Below, piece by piece: positions 1 to 12,600 of a stretch of 64,000 bases of DNA. The notes beneath the pieces are model-generated. The model was not told where the DNA came from, made no database searches, and saw only the letters and a program-made list of their open reading frames with translations. Numbering within the stretch: position 1 is the stretch's first letter; the number at the start of each line of letters is the position of its first letter. Both the position numbers and the translations under genes were made by a program. The DNA is from Brachypodium distachyon (lineage: Eukaryota; Streptophyta; Magnoliopsida; Poales; Poaceae), in the NCBI RefSeq assembly GCF_000005505.3, contig NC_016133.3, positions 44,543,237-44,607,236 on the forward strand, read 5' to 3'.

Positions 1-196
1 CCATCCTCAACAGGCTCAAGGAGGAAGCGAAGTAGAGCAGGCGCTTTAGGGATCCGTGTGTTGCTACCCATATCCTGGGAACTGTACTAACTGTGTCTTG
101 CATGTGTTTGTACTTGGCTCTCTAGACCCGTAAATACTCTTCCACCTTTTCAATACAACGAGACGCAACGCTTTTGCGTTATCTCAAAAGAAGTGC
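1..196 (+). mobile_element. 3' end of a LINE (non-LTR retrotransposon), cut by window start
   Basis: The sequence ends in a grass-LINE-type tail: TTTTCAATACAACGAGACGC followed by AACGCTTTTGCGTTATCTC and an A-rich stretch. This hairpin-like GACGCAA...TTGCGT tail is familiar from the 3' ends of plant L1-type elements. It sits in the intron to the left of the 677-1174 exon of the VPS13 gene. No coding frame remains in the visible part. Confidence 0.5.
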
Positions 197-676
197 TTAC
201 ATGGGTGAGTGCCATGGAAGTTTCATCCCACTGCTACTTTCAAAAACGTATTAGCTCGTCACAAAGAATTTCATTTCAGACAGCAATTATTTTGAGAGTT
301 AAGATTGAAATTCAAATTTTAAATTAAGAACTTTTAGACATATATTCTACGCTGTAAAGTTTTTTTAGAATAATGGACCTTGTACTGCTATTGGGCCAAA
401 GGGCCAGAATAAGCACTTGTAAATAACTATATATGCAATAGAACCCTATAGAAAGGAGAAACTACATAGCAACTACAGCTAGCTATTACACTTAACATAC
501 TGAAGGCCAGTGATGTTGATTCAAAAGTCAAATTTGAATCTAGAACTTCCAGGACCAATAAATTCGAAGTAACTGCCGCATTTTTATCCTTACTAACGGC
601 ACCTCAGAAATAAGAGCAATACAAATACATGCCGAAAGATAACTTTGTACAGCAACAAAAAATCCTTCTCAATTAC
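197..676. other. Intron of the VPS13 gene, no feature seen
   Basis: This is AT-rich sequence between the LINE tail and the last exon visible in the window. The next VPS13 exon expected from the family was not found here and must lie left of base 1. Confidence 0.6.
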
Positions 677-3600
677 CTGTGAATCTATACCATCATAAAG
701 GCAAGAATCTGGAGTCCTGCTCAAGAATGTAAGAACAACAAAATCAGTGACATTGTTGTCTTGTGCCTCATAAAATATTTCAGTAGGTTTCACATTCTGT
801 TGATCCCCATCAAAGCATAAAGCATCTCTTGAACACATATTGGTGTCCTCATTGACATCAGAAATCGAGTTTGATGGAATTTCAAGATCATGGACATTAG
901 AACTTTGATCGGGCGTAAAATCTGTCAAAGCATCCATGAACGAATCTTCCTCCACAAAAAAGGATTTTGGGTTACCCTCCACATCAGGTGTACAACAACC
1001 TTCAGACTCCAAATCTTCACTTCTTTTAGGAAAAGACTCAGAATCTTCATTGATAACAGAACATGCTAAATACTTCGTTGACATCGAAAGGTGACCATGT
1101 AGCTCATCCTTTATCTTCAACGAATGAAGCTTCGTTTTCACACTTAGCCCTCGAGAAGATTGAACAACATTAACCTACAAGGGTGATAAACAATAAGTAC
1201 TGGTACTTGGGGGAAATGTGGATCAAGCCAAGGCTGTGATTGGGGTGCATTACAAGTCCGACATTATCATTGATCACCTGTTTCTGTTGCTTGTCATTAT
1301 CATTGATCAAAATTCAAAGTTGTGTTCAATTATTCATGTTTCTCTTGTACAAATTATTCATATTTAAAATTGCTTAATCATAATCACTTCATGTCTGACT
1401 TCCAGCAATCATTCCCGATCCAGGAATGAAGCTCGTGGAGACATCATCTCAACATGTGGGTAACGAACTTAAGCTACGGTAGTCCATCTAGCATGCAACC
1501 ATGATGATAGGCTTAGTGAAGTCAAAGCCAATACAGGGGATTGTCCGACACAGGAAAAGAAAACGATGATGAAAATAAATCAGTTAAAAGAAAGAAGGGC
1601 TCCAGATGTACTTGATCAAAAGCTAAATGGGCAAAACAGATAATTTGGAAAAAGTGGACATCATGCGTGTACTGTGGATTTTTAAGGAATAATGTACTAA
1701 AATGGACAGTTGTGCTAGAAATTAAACACTGGAACAAAAGGAGAACTGTATTATCAGAAGCAAAGAAACATGTGTGCATGCACTGCCCGCATTCATTACC
1801 ACATGGCTATCGTAAATACTAGGTTAGGACTCAGGCAAGCACGTGCACTTTACACCCTCAAATAAATAACACGAATATCGGGCTCGCTTCAGCACGATTT
1901 AGACTAATATTCCCAAAACGGACTGGCTCACTTGACTTGATCAGGATCTACACAAACCGATTCTGATGAAGTGAATTAGTGAAATAAATCACTCCACACA
2001 ATGGAAAGAAATATCAATTCTAACATGCTGCTGTCTGTATCCTTCCAACAAATCTACAAGCATGATTTGGTACAATCATTTTCTCCAAAAAGGTAAATTT
2101 TCCCTCAATATCTAAGGATATACATTGACTTCAATATCTAAGGATATACTCCCTCCGTCCCATATTAAGTGCCGAAATATTACATGTATCTAGACGCTTT
2201 TTAGGTACAGATACATCCATATTTGGGAAAATTTGAGTCACTTAATATGGGACAGAGGGAGTATAAAAGGAAAACAAAATCCACCACACCTTAACAACTA
2301 CAAGTTTGATGCATGTGATAAAAGTGGACGTATGTGGTGAAAACCTCTATTCAGTGAAAACTTGAAAACTTCCAATCCTATCCATTAGATCTCAAATAGA
2401 CAGATCAAATGAAAGGTGGAACCTCTAATCGCTTAAACACATTTTATGAAAACCTCCCTACGTGATTAGAGGGCTAGGGGGTGTCATAAAATGTGTTTAA
2501 GTGATTAGTGGTTCCACCTTTCATCAAATCCATTTATTTGAGTTCTAATCGGTATGATTTGAAGTTTTCACTGAATAGAGGTTTTCACCTGATACGTTCC
2601 AATCTGTTTTGGGAGGGCCGGGGGTGTTATTGATTCAGAATGTATGTTTGCTGACAAAAGTAGTTACGGAAACATTTTCCTCGTTATTGAGTAAAGATGT
2701 ACGATTCTAGTTTTCCCTATAGCGTAGAAAGAAATAATAGAAAAAGAGCTCCAGTATAAAGATCTTCATTGGTGCGTAATCCTATTGTATACCACCACTG
2801 ATAAACCCCAGAATAGGCGATATCCACTGGACCGGCAGCACCTCCTCGAGTAAAGGCTTCCACAGCGGGTTGACCAAAATGAGGATCCCAAATCGCATGA
2901 GCAATAGGTCTTACGTGTAAAGGATCCTGTATCCATGATTCAAAATTTCCTTGCCAAGCTACATGAAACAGATTTCCGGACGTCCATAGAAAGATTATTG
3001 CTAACTGCCCAAAGTGAGAAGCAAAAATGTTCTGATAAAGACGTTCCTCAGTAATATCATCATGACTTTCGAAATCATGTGCGGTAGCAATACCAAACCA
3101 AATACGACGAGTAGTGGGGTCCTGAGCTAAGCCTTGGCGAAACCTGGGATTTTTTCAATGCAAACTTAAGTAAGACTAAAGCAAATACCTTGCCTCCATT
3201 CCCAAGGAGCTCTAACATTAGAACCTCTTCTGGATCTTTGTTCTTTCTATCCAACTGAAAGAATGGAATAACGATAACTACGTCAGTGGAGCAATAAAAA
3301 AATAGTGAACAGACTCAAAACAAATGGATTTACACTTTAATTTCCAGAATCTGTGGTCGTGGGACATTAGTGGTTTCAAATTAAAAATAGGGGCCGCAAA
3401 AATTAAATAAATTAGACAAGACTAGCAAGCATTTTCTAATCCCTCCCTCCCTCTCCCCCACTCCCTATCTTCTTGTTGTTCTCATCTTATTACTTCTGCC
3501 TTTACAAACAAAACTATCCTTCTGCTGAGTGCTAATTCATACTCATAACACATCAAGGTGGCATTTCAAAAGAAATGATGAGCTTACCTTTCCATACATT

Positions 3601-6600
3601 GAAAGCTTTGTTTCAATAACAGAGCCATTCACAAGAAGATCCACTGATCCCAAGCTGCTAAGTCTTGGAGTGCTTATTTCTGGACCGCTACTGATAGGAT
3701 CTCCTAATATGTTCACATCAGGAGGTGCCTACAAAAACAAGCACAGAGGGGAAATAACAGATAAACAAAGTAAAAATCTCAGATTATGTCAAATATTATG
3801 AAGTGAAAAAATGCCTACGGAAGCTCGATATGTTGCTTGGACAAGCGCTTTCATCCAATTGGCCTTCTCAATTTCATTAGGGAATTCAACTATCAGTGTG
3901 CTGGTTGATTCTAGTGCCTGCAAATGGTATAATGCTCAGATCAGAAGAGAACCGGGAAAGGAAAAATACAATAGTTTCAAATCAACTAGTTTCTATCAAC
4001 CTTGGTAAAAGGACCGAGCACCTCAAATTTTGCTGATAAACAAGCCATTTATCTTCACTAATATGCAAGGAACACCATGATATTCAACAAATGATCCAAC
4101 ACAACATAAGAAAATCCTCTAAAGTTAAAAAAAATTGTTGGAAATGAAAACTGAAAGGGGGTGCAACATCTAAACTTTAACAAACGTAAATCTTGTGTTA
4201 AAAACATTCAATCCCTTATGGCTTCAGGTAGATTAACTTCTTCTCTTATTGGCATTCTTAAATGGCTCTTCAAGTTTGAACACCAAATAAATATTGAAGC
4301 TGTTATGGAGCCTTGCACATTTGTTCTTTTTCTGTTGTAACTCCAACCTGTTTTCTTTTTTTTTCTCAAGAAACTACAAGCTGTTTCTTACTCAAGAAAC
4401 TACGAACCTTTAGAAAATCCCATGGCAGTCAACAAATCAAAGTACTACCTCCGTTTCATAATTCTTGTCTCAAATTTGCCAAAAAATGAATGTATCCGTT
4501 CGCTAAAAAATATCTAGATACATGTAATATTTCGACAAGAATTATGGAACGGAGGGAGTAACAAATAAGTCCAGAAAGTACTAGACTGATGAGGCCCAAT
4601 AGTTTACCTTCTGCATGTCTGCACCTCTAGAACACACGGCAATACTGTAAAGAGACCCACCAACACTACTTGACGGTACCTCAAATATTTGCCGGCTTGC
4701 CATGCTACAATATCAAATATCAAAACCATGTAAGAAGAAAAGGTCCGAATATTCACAAAGAAACGAAGGGTATACTATTTGAGCAACAATGCCAATATAG
4801 CGGTGCATGTTACATCATTAAATAATCTTCTGGTTTATCCAGAATAAAATTATACTGAAGTCTAAGGAAATACAAATCTGCATGTCTCTATTTTTCACAG
4901 AACTTCTATTAAAATCTCCTCCCACTTTCGAAGTGCACCGACACTGCAATATTTGCTCTTCTCTGATAGAAATGGCTAATACCAACAAATACACATCCAC
5001 ACTTCTGTATTCTATCATATGTTTGTCTGTCAATGTCTAGATAAATGAGGAAAAGATATTACGTACCTACAACACCTTTGGTAATTATGGGACAATTCTG
5101 ATTCCAAAACATACAGATACATCCCAGATATTACAACATGGCAGGTATGCCACTCAGCTAGTGAATAGCCGAGACCCTTGACAAAGAAATACACAAAAGC
5201 CATGTTACTGTACTGAATAATGCATTGTAGTAGAACCCTCAAGCAAGAACAAAAAGGTTAACTTCATACCCTCCAAACCAAAGTTCTAGCATCGCCAGCT
5301 AGATCCGCAGGATACCAAGGCGCCAGATTACCATTTTCGTGGCTATTTGATTCTTCATTATTGTTTCCCTTCAACTGGGAAAATACACCAAGCAGTTCGA
5401 CAATTTTGCAGTACCTCTTTGGTGAGAAGTGAATGTCCAGATTGGGCACTTGAAACGAAACACGGGTTGATGGGTAACTCGGATGTGGGACTTTGATCTA
5501 AATGCAATCAAAGAAGTGAACAGTGAATATATTTTTACGAACTTTATAAAAAAATACATAATAATTAAGATTACACTTGAATATTGGATGGGCCTTGTTC
5601 GCCTAATTATCAAGTAAGTCCACGCATGTGTCATGAGCTAGAGAACTAATAGGGTTGAATCAGTGATGGGAGAAGGATGTGCTCCATTGGACTTGTGCTT
5701 GGGCAAATACAGGAAAGACAAGGTAGGAAAGGTAAAGATTTGGTGGAGACTAATCTCCTTTTCTTGTAGGTGTGCATGCAGATATATGTACCCAGTTTTA
5801 AGAGAAGAATGGCTTATCACCACCATAAAGGATGACAGATAGAATAGAGCATCACATGCCTGATTGCCAGTGCACATGATATGGCTCACCAGAACCCAGT
5901 ACAAAGATTGTAATGCATGTTGTGTAGCTGTGCTTCAGTACAAATACTTTTTCAGGTGTCTAATGACAGAGCATGTTACATCATAGTTATGTCACATGTT
6001 TCAAAAGGGATTTGGGCTGCATCATTGCAGTGAATTATGATAATCCAGCTTTTCCAACTAGCCTTAGCCTATTTTACCATTTGGCTACCAATTTTTTCAT
6101 GCTTGTGGCTATTCTACAAAGCAGATTATAAAATAAGTTCCACTCAGCACAGTTCAGCAATCGCAAACTGAGCCTTGGTGACAAGATGTATTAGATGTTT
6201 CCTTTGATCCTACAGAAAAACACATAAATAACTACACATCCAGGTACCATGCACTTGATAAAAGGTGAGGTGGCCTAGCAAGCACATGTTAACTAGTAGC
6301 CTTATATACTCGCATACTTATCTCTATTGCTCAAGATAACAACGCGAGAATTATCCGCCCTTTCATAGGGGTAGAGATAACTGCAAGGATTATTCTACGA
6401 AGCTGCCTTTATTCCAGTAACCAAAGGGCTGAAATTTCCGTAGACAGCTAATCGGGTGTATCAAATTGTAAAGTATTCCAAGCGAAAGGGCTGTCATCTT
6501 TGTTACCTGGTCAATTATTACTGACATTCCACATCGATCAAGAAGAGAACAGAACTGATTAGCATCAGCAGTAGGACCTGAGAGTACACTGTGAGATAGG

Positions 6601-9600
6601 TTTGCTTGGACAGAGTATATGTCTTCAGCTACATCACAAACAAGAAAAGCAGCCATATCCCTCCCAGCGATATAAAAGCGTGAGTACAGACTCTGTCTTT
6701 CTTCCTCCCGTGTTCCATCCTGTAATTCAACAAACAAATTTGTAAAAAAAAAAAAAAAAAAAAAGGAGTGTATGAGTGTGCTATATTCATGTCCTGAAGC
6801 TACGACTTACTCTTGTATGCAATTTAAAATGGCCTAGATCCAGAACAAACTGCTGAGAAGATTGACCAGTGGTCAAGGGAATCCTAACTTTCGGAGCATC
6901 CAAATCAATGTCAAGTCCAAATCTACAAACATCATACAAAACGATGAGCAAAGAAGAAAACGGAAACAAGCATGAGGGACTTAATTGGGGTCATACTGTA
7001 AAAATGTACCAACGTGGGAAAATAATAATCATCGATACTGTAAGAAACATAGATGAATACAACATTTCTGCAAGAATTTAAGACCTAAACAAGAATGTTT
7101 ATTCGCAGGCGCTCATCAGTAAGAATTCATGTAAGAGATCTTTCTTTCGTCTGTCTCAATACATTCAACCAGATAATGTACTGCTCATAAAGTACACCAA
7201 TCTAATGTAATTAAGAAGAAGCACGGTAAGATGAAAACACATGTACCTGCTCTGCTCTTCCAGTACCATCTGAAGCTGTTCCTGAGCCCTACGTGTCACC
7301 TGCTCTAATTTAATCTACAGTTCAAAATGTAGAAGCAATCATTACAACTCCACCCCATTGTAACAAAAAAGTACGGAGAAAACAACAAACAAGATGTTTC
7401 ATAACTGGGTCATAAGGCCATACAAACTTACTTGCAGAGCGGTGGCTGTTTCCATTGCCACTGTTGGGCTAACAGCATTACTCCTTTTAATGAAATCAAG
7501 AAACCGTTGATAGCTCCCCTTCAAAACCTACCATACCCAAATTCGTAGGATACAAATTGAACTAAATCAACAGTCAGAAAAAGCTTTCAAACAACCAAAA
7601 ACAAGAAAGACGAAGTACAAAAAAACAAAAATAATAAGGTAAGTCCTTCCATTGATACCCATCTACCAAATGTAATCCCTTGAGATCCATGTTTGAGTGT
7701 TTGGCTCATCAAGGCCATCGATAAATACCACAGAGCATTCATTTGGAAGGGCACAGGGCCATTGTATAGCCACAGGTCAGAGAGACAAGGACAGTGGCCA
7801 AAGCTCTCATGGAAGATGTGTGGATCAGGGACCTCACAAGTCCTAATTAGGGATGAAAGCGGGATCCCACATATATCCTACTTCTAGGCCAACCTCCAAA
7901 TCTTCAAGTCAAAATTTGAGTAAAAGTTTTCAACTACAAGTCAATTAAATAGGATAGGTGGGGTCTTGCTTGTATCGACCCCCAAATTTGCTTAAGCTTC
8001 CAAACTAGTTTAGCCTAAACAATTTGGTGGATGACTTCTCTAGGAAGCTGGGGGAGGGCAGCTTCTCGGAGAAGCTGGTCCTAGAAGCCAAAAAGAACGC
8101 ACCCTAGGTCCAGTACAGGTCTGTCCAAATAGCGGTGATAACATTCAAACCCATCCATATCCAAATAGACCAAGCCCAAGAATGTCCAAACCCAATTGGA
8201 TCATAAAGAATTTGCCATTCATGTGGCTGCTGCATGGACGCGAGACCATCAAGGATTCAAGGTGCGCCAACCCCGAAGTTTACTGCTAGATCTCAATTCA
8301 GCCGCTGATGATGACAAGAGACCACCACCATCAACCTGTGATCGCCTCCACCAACCATGATTGCCAGGACCACCTTCGGTTACTTGGGTTTCTTGAACCC
8401 CATCACCTGCTTGATGTGAGCGTCTTCTTCAGAGAGCTCACGCTCTTTCGGCGAGGGGAGATCCAGATCGAACAGCGGGCTCAAGCTGACATGCGATGAG
8501 GGCTACCTGTCCCGGCAGCAGCGTCAGACTTCTGAATGACTCGGGCGCTGGACGGGGAGGAGAATTTCTTTGACACCTTGGATAACTTGGAGGTGACGAT
8601 GGAGTTATTTGGCTGGAAGACCTTGTCCTCATCGGCAACGTCACTAGGCTTGCGCTGTTCCTGGAGCACCGCTGCAGCAGGTTACTCTCGTTCCCGGTTG
8701 TGTTCCTCTGCTTCGCCGATGACTTCTTGGGTGACGACATGACCATGATAAGAACCCTTGCGGGAGACCAACAGCCCAGCTTGGCCGTCTTCATCACCAG
8801 CAAGTCTGCAACGTCATCGGCATTGTCGAGCCCGTCCATGACAATGCTGCTCATGCTGGGGCTCGCACTGGTCAAAGTGAAGGTCCATGACAGCACCCAG
8901 CATTGAGCTATGATCAGCCATGGCATGGCGTTCACTGCCAACTCGGCGGAGCAGTAGGGCGTGCCGACATCGCCGTTTCCAATAGCCACCGCCAATACCA
9001 ACTAGTTGAGATCGATGTCCAGTGGATGTTGGCCCATCCAGTCCCTTGGCCAAACAAGGTCAAAGTTTTACTGGACGCTAGTTTAATCGATGTCCACATC
9101 CATTGCCGTCCAGTCCAACAAGATCCAGTACAATATGAGTCCAACGCCCATTGGACAATGCAAGTCCAATGCCACCTCTATAGACAAGACAACTCCGTTA
9201 AGGCATCGCAACTTCCCAGGAACCTGAAATAGCGGTGCATCTTTTTATGCGCTGTCCATAGACGAGACAGTTCTGCTAATGCACCTTGCCCTGGGCTGGC
9301 AATGGAGTGGTATCCCCTCGGTAAATGATTACATGCAATTGGTGGCAAGTTAGGCACAACTAGAACACAAAGGACCAAGGCTGGTAGAGAAGTTAAAAAC
9401 ATACACGGTTCAAAGATAATGCAAGAGAAATAGCATTCTGTCAGGTTTAAGCCGGCTATAACTTAAAAAGTTCAACTGCTTTTAGTTAAGCAATCCAATC
9501 TGTTGTTCACACCAACCAAAAACCGGTACTGAACCAGCTAAATGCGTACAGTGTGAATGGTCTTAACCCTTGAAAGAAAGTCCATGCTGGTAGGCGCACC

Positions 9601-12600
9601 ATGCACCAGCACAAAGCTGGCATCTAGAGCTTACTCAAATCCTTACCAGCATCCACAAGAAGAACGTAAACAAGAGACAGGTCTACAGTTAGAAATATTA
9701 GAATAATAAGTTCTGGTATGTACCGTAACATGGCATGGCGATATCTTTGCCACTAGCTGCCAATCCAGATCCATGCCAATAGGTGCACGTACAAAGCTGA
9801 TATCTAGAGCGTTACTCTTTCCCTCACTGACGACACTCTGCAAACAGTAACCGAACAGGTGTGACTGTAAGACATATATGTTGGAATAAAAGAGGTTCAC
9901 ACAACATAAAAAACTTTAGGCAAGATCAAACAAACTAAAACTGTGTAGGAGTATCACTTTGTAAATAAAAATAAATGCAACACAAAAGCTGATTAGTACT
10001 CCCTCCGTTCCATAAAGATTGGCACGGCTTTGAACTAGCTCTAGTTTAAATCCGTGCCAATCTTTATGGAACACAGGGCGTAAATGAGTACAATTAAGAA
10101 CCAAAGGAACTTGCGATGTGATAATAAGATAGATTGGTGATTTGACACAACGCCAATCATGTATAGGTCAGGTTTCCACTAGTCTAACGGCTAGCAGCCC
10201 AGCGCCTTGCATGTGATGTAGCGATGTGTCACCTATTATAGTTTGTAATAAACGAATATGACTTGATGACTGACAGTGATGTCCATTCAATAAATAAACT
10301 ACAAAAGCTTTTAACAACATGCAACCAAACCAGTGACTCATAACCTTTCATCTATATTCTATGGTTGTTGGCATCCATAATTGTGAAGTAAAGATTGCTT
10401 CACATGTACTGACCTGAGCAAGAGAACCTTCAGGGGAAGACACACCACAATATTTCAAAGTTACATCACATCGTGTACTCTTGGGATACAATCTGGTGAC
10501 CACTTGAAGCTGCTCAAATCTACCACACAAGACCTCTGTTTGTTCAATATTGATGATCCTTGCAGCAGCTTGGCCAATAGATACATCCACCAAGAACCGG
10601 ATTGTGTTTGGGAAGACCTTCTCAACAGGACAGGACAGATCATCGTCTGGTTGGTAACTCAGCAATTTATTAATAGACTGCCACTCTTCCTTTGTTAGCT
10701 GCTCCTCCTCATCCAACTGAGGTTCTAAAAGGGCACCTTCTTCAGACGGTAACCCAGCCGAGTTCCTTGAAAAAGGAAAAAAAAGGCATATCATTCAAAA
10801 GTATAAATTTGAATTAAAGCCAATGATATTCTTTGTTTACAAGATATATACAATGAATATTTTCAACTGCTAACAACAGCATCTTAACCCTCTATCTTAT
10901 CCAACTATATTGATCTCTTCTTTCAACAAAATTAGGGCACAACTAGGGCCTTGCTAGTAATAAAGGAAATACTTAAGACAATAAAGCAGGTTCCAAACTT
11001 CCAGTGAGTTCAAAATTAGTTAATAGGTGGATAATCTTCTGTTCACGAAATCAGAAGAACAGGACAATCAGATTAAAAGGTGATCAACAGAAAGTGTCAG
11101 TTCTGTTTCAGAGGTTGCATTTCAAACCGGTGAGGATATAAGTGCCAAAAAATCGAACATGCATCGAACTTCTTACCTTGTCTTCAAACGAATATAAATA
11201 TGCAAGAATATGAACGTGAATACATATCGAGGACCTACTTAATATGGTCGGCCCGGATACCCTAACATTTATGCAATCACATAATATTTCTAATACATTA
11301 TCCTCGTAAATAGCACATTTAATCATATTACTCCCTTCGATCCATATTAATTGACGAAATATTACATGTATCTAGACGCTTTTTAGACATAGATACATTC
11401 ATATTTGGGAAAATTTGAGACAATTAATATGGATCGGAGGGAGTACTTCATTTATTTCACCTGCAAGGAACATGAATTACAGTAATCTAAAATAGTTCAC
11501 CCAACTAATTATGCGTGCCGCACTAATATAGAGTGACATTTCAACAACGACTACAAATATTTTGGATGAAGTGACATTTCAGATGGCAAAAGACCAGAGC
11601 ATATTAGTTACAAGATTATTATTTCTATGTGAATCCGAACACAGATACATATAGCACAGAAAATGTTAAGCAGATGGAGGTTCTAAGTTTGGCCATGTTT
11701 GCATACTACAAAAAAAAGGCATTTCAATAAAACAAACAATTTGGATCCATTTGACACCCATCGGTGCAGGATTAAATGTGTCGCGTGTTTGACTGAACAG
11801 GTATTAGACTTCAGAGAAGTTAACAAAAGTCAGAACTTTTAACACCAGTGGTGGCATGACGCCCAAGTACACTAAATTAGGCCGTCTGTCTGGTGTTCCA
11901 GTTTTTCAAAACGACTTATTAAGCTCTGCCATTCTGGTGTTACAGTAGGTTTTGAAAACCATTATCATGTCCAACTTTCTAAAGCAAAATGTTGCTGGAA
12001 CAAGTAAAGTACCAAAGATTCTCCGAACTGCCAAAGATTCCAGAACACAGCACAGCACAAGAGAACAAAGCAGATGGAAAACATTAAAGACTAGTACCCT
12101 TTAACATCTTGAAGTACCAGAAAATTATGAAGCACAGTTATCCCCATTTCTATACTCAACCCCCCCCCCCCCCACCACCACCACCATCCAAAGTCCAAAT
12201 CTTGACGGTGCGTTGTTTCGTCAAATGTTAAGAAACCTCTCAATTCAACACAACGGAAGATAGATTACAAGCATGGCCTGAACAATGTAGTGCAAAGACC
12301 ATATCATCGAGTGTTCAGTAACATCTTGAGTTGTATCAGGGGCATGCGGCAACAATTCGAAAGAACTGAGGGCAGTGTGATAAAGGCCACTGAAGACCCG
12401 GAAGAGCAAATGAGGACAAGAAAAGGGATGTCTCAAGAACAAAGGTTTCCTTGGATTCATTTGGCATGAATGAACACGATAAAGCAACAGACATGGATGG
12501 ACACAATGTGATGATGACACCAAAGAGAATAAGTGCAAGGGCAAAAAGCAGCAGCAATGCCAAATCATCTCCTCAGCCTTGACCATGAAATTCAAGCCGG

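Larger units (their letters stand above)
1175..3188. other. VPS13 intron rich in insertions
   Basis: A 2-kb intron holding a Stowaway MITE (2149-2261), a long hairpin element (about 2326-2600) and a chloroplast psaB fragment (about 2719-3150). From 1175 to 2100 I see only AT-rich intron sequence. A 19-bp direct repeat (TCAATATCTAAGGATATAC) occurs at about 2105 and 2131, just before the MITE. Confidence 0.7.

Noticed and set aside
2719..3150. Considered as an additional exon or a functional psaB gene
   Set aside because: Only the first fifth of psaB is present, in an intron and without plastid context, so it is an inserted fragment.
8438..9001. 187-aa minus-strand open frame in a VPS13 intron
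   Set aside because: No recognisable domain, other frames are also open, and the surrounding sequence looks like a decayed insertion.
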